From Welwitschia mirabilis (Eukaryota > Gnetophyta > Gnetopsida > Welwitschiales): a stretch of 26,367 bases of DNA. Location: the NCBI GenBank assembly GCA_051453625.1, contig JBOZIK010000001.1, positions 61,866,048-61,892,414 of the forward strand, given 5' to 3'. The position numbers and the translations under genes are program-made. This document shows, one piece after another, positions 20,061 to 26,367 of this stretch (positions are counted from its first letter, which is position 1; every line of letters starts with the position of its first letter). The notes beneath the pieces were generated by a model that saw only the letters and a program-made list of their open reading frames with translations, searched no databases and was not told the DNA's origin.

Positions 20061-20208
20061 AACTTGACAGATTTCTAGCAATTAGAATGTAATATTTCTA
20101 GCTTCAACATCTAACTTGCAAGTGGTTAATATTTTCTACACAAGATAGACAATATTTGCTTCATAGAAAACATTAGTTTGACATCAATTGGCAAAAAATA
20201 ATCTAATA

Positions 20209-20252
20209 GGAACCATGATTATGAATAACCATGATGCTTAAGGAGGAGGAAA
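20209..20252 (+). promoter_or_regulatory. 3' end of the chromovirus with polypurine tract
   Basis: AAGGAGGAGGAAA (20240-20252) is a polypurine tract followed directly by TGTAATGTTATGAAC, a typical plant Ty3 LTR start. It resumes the plus-strand element interrupted at about 11650. A target-site duplication for the insertion is not clear: the five bases before 11649 (TAAAC) and after 20208 (GGAAC) match at three positions only. Confidence 0.65.
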
Positions 20253-20620
20253 TGTAATGTTATGAACTTACTATTTGTAAAACAAATATGTTAAAGTGCT
20301 AAATTAGAGTAATTAATAAGAAATAAATGGGTATAATCTAGATATGTAAAAGATGTATCCTCTCATTATGCTAATTAAACCTATGACATTAGGTAGGAGT
20401 GGATAGACTGGGTGAATGTAATCAACAACAACCTTGGCTGATCCCTAAGGATTCTAGGAGAAAAAAAATTAGGTTATAGTCTATGTCTTTACCTTTGGTT
20501 ACTAGTTTAGGGCTATTAGCTAAATGTTAAGGAATTTAATTCACTACTTCTAATAATAAAGTTCACATTTTTTCAAATTATTCCTTGTTATTCTTATTAA
20601 TCCTGACATACTGTTTTATA
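20253..20620 (+). repeat. 3' LTR of the chromovirus (end uncertain)
   Basis: It starts TGTAATGTTATG after the PPT. It contains AATAAA near 20562. The end is not fixed because no 5' LTR was found for comparison. No coding sequence is present. Confidence 0.5.
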
Positions 20621-21060
20621 TGTTTCTTTTTATGTGTAGTAATCTAAAAATAGTAAAATGAAACATTACATCTTGAGTCAACTTGCCTAGATTCTGATTA
20701 ATTTTTCATTGTAGTATCCTTGAACCTTTGTGATCATAAATCCATAATGCATAAGTTCATTTCTTACTTGAAACATAAGTCATTATCCAAAAATAAATTC
20801 ACTCTATTACTTGTTCTAGTTTAGTAAATTCCAGATGTCTTCATTTTTTCAGATGTCTTCACTTAAGATGTCTTTAATTTATTAGATGTCTTCAATTAAT
20901 TAATGTTATAGTTTAACATTTAAAAATTTTTATGTAATATTGCCTTTAAATATCCATTATGATCTAGTGCTTTCAAAGTATGATGTACCTGTAACAACCT
21001 ATCTACATAAAGATATAAAATATTTAACAAGTGGCATCATCAAAACTATAATTTGCAATA
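20621..21060 (-). repeat. partial 3' LTR of Sirevirus-like element C
   Basis: The high-coordinate end reads AATTTGCAATA before a PPT, so the element-sense LTR would begin TATTGCAAATTATAG (TGTTG with one G-to-A change). Inside, four copies of AGATGTCTT-like motifs lie at about 20832-20896. The low-coordinate end could not be matched to the 5' LTR at 26132, so the LTR is probably truncated and the start given is approximate. Confidence 0.5.
20832..20896. repeat. four AAGACGTCTT-derived motifs in the LTR of element C
   Basis: CAGATGTCTTCA, CAGATGTCTTCA, AAGATGTCTTTA and TAGATGTCTTCA occur within 65 bp. All four have TG at the centre. The ancestral form AAGACGTCTT would be a perfect palindrome. 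Confidence 0.7.
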
Positions 21061-21072
21061 ATCTCCTTTTTG
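21061..21072 (-). promoter_or_regulatory. polypurine tract of element C
   Basis: The minus strand reads GACATTATCAAAAAGGAGAT into the LTR start. A-rich then GGAGAT before the LTR is the usual Sirevirus PPT form. It matches the PPT of element A in layout. Confidence 0.6.
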
Positions 21073-21734
21073 ATAATGTCCAAAACTTGGCAAATCTCAT
21101 TAATGCAATTTCAACTAAATTTTATTCTAGTAAAATGCACATTAATTACTAGTTGTAATAAATATGATATTGGCCACTTGAAATTAGAAAAATCACTTAG
21201 ATATATATACCACTTTAAAAACTAGAATAAGATACATTTTATAATTACTTAAGAAACTTTTCAAAATATATTAAAATGGATGATAAATCATTATATTCTT
21301 CATTCACATATGTATGTAAAAATAATAAAGCATATAAACATTTGATAATATCAACATTGTAATATACTTATGAAAACATGTCATTTTTAGAGATGAAGTT
21401 TAAAAAGTGTATCAATCACTATATCATAACTAATGGAATTTGTACTAATATGATGTAAAAATATTTTGATCACCAAAAAATTTGGATAGTATATATATAA
21501 GATGTTGCTAAGGAAAGCATAATATAATAATGATAAATGTGTCAAACATAGTACATGTAATAACAAGCATGATATTAAAAGAAAGTATTTAACAATATGA
21601 ATGTATGCTAAAATGATAAGAAGGATTATTAATACAACTAGTGATACTCTTGGATCCAATCCAAGATCTCGTAATCAAGAGCTCAAATCCCAATAAAGTG
21701 TTATTAACCTAGAAACTAAAGTATTCAATGGATT
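21073..21734 (-). other. AT-rich 3' untranslated region of element C, with a second PPT-like site
   Basis: No gene is recognised. The open frame at 21387-21659 is a hydrophobic translation of AT-rich DNA without family resemblance. The PPT-like site TTGATGTCCAAAAAGGGGAA on the minus strand (about 21754-21773) lies at the end of the env-like ORF, as in element A. Confidence 0.45.
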
Positions 21735-23440
21735 TATCACTAATTTACCATATGCTTCTTCCCCTTTTTGGACATCAATAGAAGGCTCTAATAACTAATA
21801 TCTAAGTCACTCATGTAGTGCTCACCTTGGCCTTTTTAATCACTATCATCACTATCATGGGTGGTGGAGGTCGGTCATGTGTAAGATAATGATGAAGTGG
21901 GTGTTGGTGTATGCCTCTTCCTAGAGGAGAACTATGATGTTTTAATAGGGTCTTCAAAGGTTTATCTCCTCATACATTGATATATTTGAGAAGTGATAGA
22001 ATTTCCAAAGAAGCTGATGATGGCAGTCTCTACAAAGGTGACTAAAAGCTAAATGAATGAGATTAATTCAACCTAAATGGGCTCCATATGTAAAGGTGGA
22101 GATAATGATTGATGAATTGGAGGTGGAGAAGGTGCATGTAGTGGTGAAGAGGGTCTAGATGTTGATGGTGGCTATATAGATCTATAGAATTAAATCTTAG
22201 GATGAGGATGACAAAAGATAAGAGGTGGAGTATTTGAGCTCTCAAACTCAATCTCCTACAGTGCTGGCAAAGACCTATAGCCTATGGCTCTCCCTATACA
22301 TGTGTCCCTATGGAGGTCTAGTACTCCCTTTGAACTTGTGCCTCATCTATAAAAGACTCCTTTGAAGACTCAATATCTGCTACTCAGATTAAGTCATATC
22401 CTATGCCAAATAAAGTTGATGGTTCTACTTCCTTTTCTTCTAATTCCTCCTCTAAATCTAAACATATGGGATTCTTCATGGATTTCCAACTCTTTACTAG
22501 TGCCTCTCCTTCACTTGTTATCAATCTATGATACCTTAACATTAGAAGATTTTTGCTAATTTTGTCAACTATATTAGTGATTACCTTTCATTCCTTTTTA
22601 ACTAAGAAAGAGATATAAGTAGTAGTGTAAAAAGACCTCTGCATCCATGATATCCTCCTACTCGTTCCCTTACTCAGTTTCATGGTTTCTTGTTATTTCT
22701 CATTGAATTCTGCTAATGGTTCATGTTGACAAAGGAGGTTAACCTCTAGCACTGAGATGTCTATCCTACTAATGATTAAGCTAATAAAACATGAATGATC
22801 TAAAGTATGCCCTTTATAGAATAACAAGATAATATTCATACATAGCATAAAACCAAAATATATTTAAAATCCTATAAGTAAGTAGTATACAATAAAAGTC
22901 TGCATAGGTTTGTAATAGTTGTAACTGTCTCCTTCAATCAAAATTTTGTAAAAAGTTACTAAATTAAGAAAAGAGGCATTAGGAATCATATCCTTACTCT
23001 TAATGTTCTTAGTAAAGTTCATTGTATTATGCCCAAATAAAACATTATTCATTTAATACCTAAACACATTAACAATTCTAGAACTAAAAATCTCTCTAAA
23101 TAAATTACTATAAAACTGAGGGACATTGGTATCATCTATAAAAAGAAGAGAATTAATAAAACCTAGAACAATATTCAAATTTATACCTCTAACCTATGTT
23201 TGAAATGTGCCAGTGTAGTCATTAATTTTATGAGTATTTTTATAGAATTCTCTTTCCACTAGATCTAACATAGACTAAACTAGTTAAATAATCATCTCCT
23301 AACTAAGTTGAATAAAATATCTGATGATCTAATCTCTACATCTCTTCTGAAAAATGAGTGTTCTCTCTATAATTATGGAGTTTGTTAACCATGATCTAAA
23401 TCTTCTTTCTACTGCTTCATGATAAAACTAAGGTTTCTTC
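21735..23440 (-). pseudogene. env-like third ORF of element C (putative plant transposon protein domain)
   Basis: VERRFRSWLTNSIIIERTLI (about 23430-23370) opens the domain. LVEREFYKNTHKINDYTGTF and VRGINLNIVLGFINSLLFID (about 23260-23130) are its V-R-E-F-Y-x-N and I-N-x-L-L blocks. MNNVLFGHNTMNFTKNI (from 23052), KGHTLDHSCFISLIISRID and VNLLCQHEPL (about 22820-22710) follow. After frameshifts come ITSEGEALVKSWKSMKNP, a Pro-rich stretch (TPPLIFCHPHP, SPPPIHQSLSPPLHMEP, about 22230-22080) and an acidic end near 21850. It is longer and closer to usual size (about 570 codons) than the copy in element A. The biochemical role of this protein class is not known. Confidence 0.7.
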
Positions 23441-23609
23441 TAAGATCTAGTTATTTTGTAACTTGTTCATTGCCTCTAGAACTTCCTATTGCCTTTCTTC
23501 TTACCATGTTTATGAAATAGAATCAAAACTAACCAAAGATCAACTAAAATACAATAAACTATGAAAAATATACATCTATTCAAGAAAAATCATCTCTTTT
23601 TACTTACTA

Positions 23610-24055
23610 TTGAGATGTCTCATAAATCCAAGACATTTAGCTAGAGAAATCTAATAAAGACAAAGTCTAGAAAATCACCTATAAGTAACACATGTTGAGA
23701 GGAGACTTAAAAATAATAATTGATGGTTCCTTTGACTATTAAAAAGGGTTAAAACTCTAATTTTTATGCACTTTTTATTTTTGTAATAGTACAGCTAAGA
23801 AGTCTACAAATTTAAGTATGTCTTAAATAGAAAAAGCAAACATATACAAATTTTAAAACATCTACTTTTAAAACATTTTTGGTATATTTTTTTGCTACCA
23901 AGACATCTATAAAAACTAAGACATCTAATTTAAAAATTTTAAATGACATATCTACCCTTTTAAGACATTTACAAAATCTAAGACATCTGATTTCAAGATG
24001 TATATAAATTTCAAGATGTCTTTACCAAGACATCTGTAAAACTCAAGATATCTAT
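23610..24055. repeat. cluster of AAGACGTCTT-derived motifs, both TG and CA forms
   Basis: AAGACATCT or close forms recur about six times (for example near 23900, 23920, 23979, 24027) and AAGATGTCT or AGATGT forms about four times (near 23612, 23993, 24013). Because the two forms are inverted complements, neighbours can pair as hairpins. Confidence 0.75.
24014..24035. repeat. perfect 9-bp inverted repeat with 4-nt loop
   Basis: AGATGTCTT (24014-24022), TACC, AAGACATCT (24027-24035). It is the best hairpin in the motif cluster. Confidence 0.85.
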
Positions 24056-24299
24056 AACAAATTTTATAGATTTTCAAAAAGAATTTACAACTATTATAAC
24101 TATAATAATAATACTAATTTAATCAACTAAAGATCATAAACATAATTTAACTTTTAAATTTACAAATTACATCTAATCATAATCTTAACTCCTAATATAA
24201 TGTAATCGAGTTGAAATGTTAAGGATATTACCTATTTACTTACCTAATTGGATAAATCCCAATCTTTGAGTTCCTACATGAATTTATGTATCCTTTAGT

Positions 24300-26100
24300 G
24301 CCTTTAGATTTTGCAGTATTTTTAAAAGCTTAATCTTTGTTGCATAAGGTTTTAATATAATCATCATGCCTTGATTAGTCTCATATGTGATAAGTGCACT
24401 TCTCCTCTATTCTTAGATCTAATTTAGCTTTAGGTACCAAAACTTCCTTAGTTTATTCTATACAAAATGATGTACCAATCTATTATGCCTCTTAACATTG
24501 TTAGTGTAGTACATATCTTTTAATTTTATTAGACATATATATTAATAATGACCTCTACAATGATAATAGTAGCAAATGATGTTATTTATATATGACAAGT
24601 ACTCATACCTTAGCTTATAATTCCACATTTTGAATAGAGGGGTTGAAGTAGTAGTTATTGCCTTATTGTATCCTACTCCTCTTTTATCTTTTTGACTTCT
24701 ACTTTGTTTAAGTATGATATTTAAAGTTTCCTTGTCTTGTGTAAATTTTTCAATAATTTTCTTAGAATCTAACAGTCCATGTCTTACATTCTTCAAAACA
24801 CATGTTAGTTTATCAATATCAGCTTTAAGGGTTGAGTTTTTAGTGGGTAATTTACTACAAGTATCTTTTTCTTGTTCATATTCCTTTTCACAAATATTAA
24901 ACACATTTTCTATTTTTTCACATAACTTTTGCAAATTAATAAACTCTTTAAAAATTAATTATATTTTTCTTAAATAGTTATACCTGTGTCATCCTCAGTA
25001 TCTGAATCATAACCATAATCTAAATCATTGTTTTCATCTTTCGTGTAAGCTATAACAATGTAGGAAGGATTTGTTTTCTTGTTATCTGATGCTTTGTTTT
25101 CTAAAGCCTTATTATCTTCATTCCATCTAATAAAAATGATTTCTTCTTTTTGAGCTCCTTCTTTTATTCATCTTCCTATAATCTATTAGTACTAGGGTAT
25201 TCTGAGGTAATATGTCCTTTACCTCCACATACCCAACATTCTATCTTGGAAACATTTGATAAATAAGAATTATTAGATGATTTACCTTTACTCTTACCTT
25301 TTTCTTAAAATCTAGATAATCTTCTAAGCTTGTCTCTTCTATTATACTTTACGTGAGGGTATTCTTTTTACTTTTTTACATGATAAAGGCTAGTTTTTTA
25401 TCTTCAGCATCAAAATCATCTTTTTCATGATCTTCTTTTGCCTTTCCTTTTATCCTATGATTTGTATTTTGGCTTACCTTAGTGCAAGGATTTCTTCTTT
25501 AAGGATCCATCTTATATAAGGTTCATTTCATATGCTGTAAGTGCGCTTTGTAGTTCTTTTATCTTTATGATGTTGAAATATCTAGATTCTTTGATGGCTT
25601 TGGTATAAGGCCTATAGTCAAGGGTTAATAATCTAATAACTTTTTTTTATTACATTTACTTTTGGAATATTCTCTTCAATTTCATGTATTGCATTTACAA
25701 TGTTTGTAACTCTAGTAAAGTACTCATGAACTCTCTCTCTCCTTGGTTTATTTTCAAATTTTCAAATTAGTTTATCTAAACTAATAGCTTAGATTNNNNN
25801 NNNNNAATGGAAGTACCTTTATATATTTCAATTATAACATTCCAAATTTCTTGTATAGTTTTTCAACTTTCTATTATATTAAACTCTTTTATAAATAAAA
25901 TGGAACAAAGAGCATTTTTAGCTTTAGAGTCATACATGAATGCACCTTTTTCTTTGTCTATCCAGTTTTTGTGTTTCTTGATTCAAGTAGTGGTATTACC
26001 TGTAGAATTTGTAATGATTTTCTTAGGGTTTATGTATTCCACCAAAGAGTGGAATTCTAATGGATGGCACCCCTTCCATAGTTCACTTTTAAGGAAGTTA
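24300..26100 (-). pseudogene. element C gag (Sirevirus type) with coiled coil and zinc knuckle
   Basis: Near the start, KGCHPLEFHSLVEYI and WIDKEKGAFMYDSKAKNALC (about 25990-25910) and KTIQEIWNVIIEIYKGT (about 25860-25810) are the DUF4219/UBN2 gag blocks. KLAFIM and NVGYVEVKDILP (about 25230) may be the first zinc knuckle, degraded. An open part at 24934-24542 begins MQKLCEKIENVFNICEKEYE, a heptad-rich coiled coil. It continues to LNIILKQSRSQKDKRGVGYN, the G-x-G-Y segment of Sirevirus gag, and CYYYHCRGHY, a decayed second knuckle (24580-24545). NKLRKFWYLKLN near 24440 corresponds to the W-V-P-K end. Several stops and a 10-N gap interrupt it. Confidence 0.8.
25796..25805. other. 10-N gap inside gag of element C
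   Basis: A run of exactly 10 N. Gag similarity is seen on both sides, so it is probably short and correctly ordered. Confidence 0.9.
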
Positions 26101-26120
26101 CTTCTTTTCATGAGGACCTA

Positions 26121-26131
26121 CTCTAATACCA
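26121..26131 (-). promoter_or_regulatory. primer binding site of element C, tRNA-iMet type
   Basis: The minus strand reads TGGTATTAGAG, with the same single C-to-T change as in element A. It marks the inner end of the 5' LTR. Confidence 0.8.
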
Positions 26132-26367
26132 CTTAAGGATCAATTTAAACTCAAAGAGGAGGAGTAAATGAGTTTCACTAAATAAAATTTAAATCAAACA
26201 ATAAAATAAAAATGCATAATGGAATACCTTACTAAATAACATGGTACCCTAATCTAGATACATCCACACATAAAGGGTATCTTCTACTCACACTTTTAAA
26301 TATTCTTAACCTATAGTAAATAGTGGTTTTCTAGCACATCATAAACCTTATAATAAGTAAAAGTCTT
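26132..26367 (-). repeat. start of the 5' LTR of element C, continues beyond the window
   Basis: It follows the PBS. The first bases (CTTAAGGATCAATTTAAACTC) faintly resemble the LTR start of element A (GGAATCATGAACCC). No coding sequence is present. The motif cluster seen in the 3' LTR would be expected beyond the window end. Confidence 0.6.

Larger units (their letters stand above)
18692..20208 (-). repeat. full-length 5' LTR of copy B
   Basis: It is about 1.52 kb and aligns along its whole length with 11650-13180. The high-coordinate end is ATCTAATA (ATCTAACA in the other copy, one C-to-T change). It has a minus-strand TATA-like site at about 19378-19390. It contains the 33-bp repeat and the GGTCGACC-derived motifs. 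Beyond 20208 the sequence is chromovirus, not PPT, so this is the outer end of the insertion. Confidence 0.8.
7100..20620 (+). mobile_element. Ty3/gypsy chromovirus, split by a nested insertion at about 11650-20208
   Basis: Plus-strand domains occur in the order gag, protease, RT, RNase H, integrase, chromodomain (7590-11461). A PPT and 3' LTR start lie at 20240-20253, on the far side of minus-strand copia material. Every domain is interrupted by stops or frameshifts. The chromodomain places it among chromoviruses; the QLRN-type chromodomain suggests a Reina-like clade, but this is tentative. The 5' LTR and PBS were not found. Confidence 0.7.
23441..24300 (-). other. non-coding spacer upstream of the env-like ORF of element C
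   Basis: This AT-rich stretch has no coding sequence and holds the palindromic motif cluster at 23610-24055. The integrase-RT-RNase H genes expected here are absent. Confidence 0.6.
20621..26367 (-). mobile_element. Sirevirus-like Ty1/copia element C (gag and env-like ORF, no pol seen)
   Basis: From high to low coordinates: start of the 5' LTR (26132-26367, runs off the window), PBS (26121-26131), gag (26100-24300), spacer with palindromic motifs, env-like ORF (23440-21735), AT-rich 3' region, PPT (21061-21072) and part of the 3' LTR. No protease active site, integrase, RT or RNase H is recognisable between gag and the env-like ORF, and there is no gap there that could hide them. Confidence 0.65.

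Noticed and set aside
20526-20560. Possible low-coordinate end of the element C 3' LTR (TTAAGGAATTTAATTCAC against TTAAGGATCAATTTAAACTC)
   Set aside because: The resemblance is limited to one short AT-rich stretch and does not continue downstream.
20940-21152. Plus-strand open frame of 70 codons
   Set aside because: It crosses the LTR-PPT boundary of element C and has no recognised domain.
21387-21659. Minus-strand hydrophobic open frame of 90 codons, possible membrane protein
   Set aside because: AT-rich DNA readily gives Leu/Ile/Tyr-rich translations; it lies in the 3' untranslated part of element C and has no similarity I recognise.
25807-26136. Plus-strand open frame of 109 codons
   Set aside because: It is the antisense of the gag region of element C, where the minus strand shows the UBN2-type blocks.
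1-26367. Fungal repeat-induced point mutation as the source of the C-to-T bias
   Set aside because: The element families (Athila-like, Sirevirus-like with putative plant transposon protein ORF) are plant families; cytosine methylation and deamination explain the bias.
1-26367. tRNA, rRNA or other host RNA genes
   Set aside because: No cloverleaf-like or conserved rRNA sequence was recognised by eye; tRNA complementarity is limited to the primer sites listed.

Overview
The window looks like plant nuclear DNA that is entirely repetitive: AT-rich, full of decayed LTR retrotransposons, with no intact host gene, no convincing tRNA or rRNA, and no open frame that looks functional. The evidence for a plant is the combination seen here: an Athila-like Ty3/gypsy element with a tRNA-Asp primer site, a chromodomain-bearing Ty3/gypsy chromovirus, and Ty1/copia elements with the gag style, tRNA-iMet primer site and extra 3' ORF (putative plant transposon protein domain, often called env-like) that are characteristic of Sireviruses. 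The species cannot be named from this sequence.

Layout. (1) 1-5500, minus strand: an Athila-like element. Reading down from high coordinates it has a 5' LTR (about 4425-5500), a tRNA-Asp-type PBS (4407-4424), gag with zinc knuckle (3690-2600), aspartic protease (1960-1589) and only the very start of reverse transcriptase (to about 1145). It then runs into a second LTR-like sequence of the same family (1-1140). (2) 5500-7000: an LTR-like block of unidentified family with a minus-strand TATA box and a regular array of degenerate 20-bp units. (3) 7100-11461 plus 20209-about 20620, plus strand: a chromovirus with gag, protease, RT, RNase H, integrase, chromodomain, then PPT and start of the 3' LTR. 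It is split by an insertion of about 8.5 kb. (4) 11650-20208, minus strand: the inserted Sirevirus-like material, made of a 3' LTR (11650-13180), PPT, env-like ORF, protease/pre-integrase, gag, PBS, a 5' LTR cut by an assembly gap, then a second gag fragment, PBS and a full-length LTR (18692-20208). (5) about 20620-26367, minus strand: a second, diverged Sirevirus-like element with partial 3' LTR, PPT, env-like ORF, gag, PBS and the start of its 5' LTR at the window edge.

Themes. The decay is dominated by C-to-T/G-to-A change. In the chromovirus most catalytic Asp/Glu codons of RT, RNase H and integrase have become Asn, Lys or Tyr, and the Athila PBS differs from the tRNA-Asp type only by transitions. 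Both Sirevirus-like elements that can be read end to end lack integrase, RT and RNase H but keep gag and the env-like ORF. In both, a short palindromic motif is repeated in the LTR and again in the internal spacer before the env-like ORF. The motif differs between elements (ancestral GGTCGACC in one, AAGACGTCTT in the other, by inference), and its CpG now appears as TG or CA. Two of the five assembly gaps are flanked by copies of the same sequence (40 bp and 69 bp) and are probably unmerged contig overlaps.
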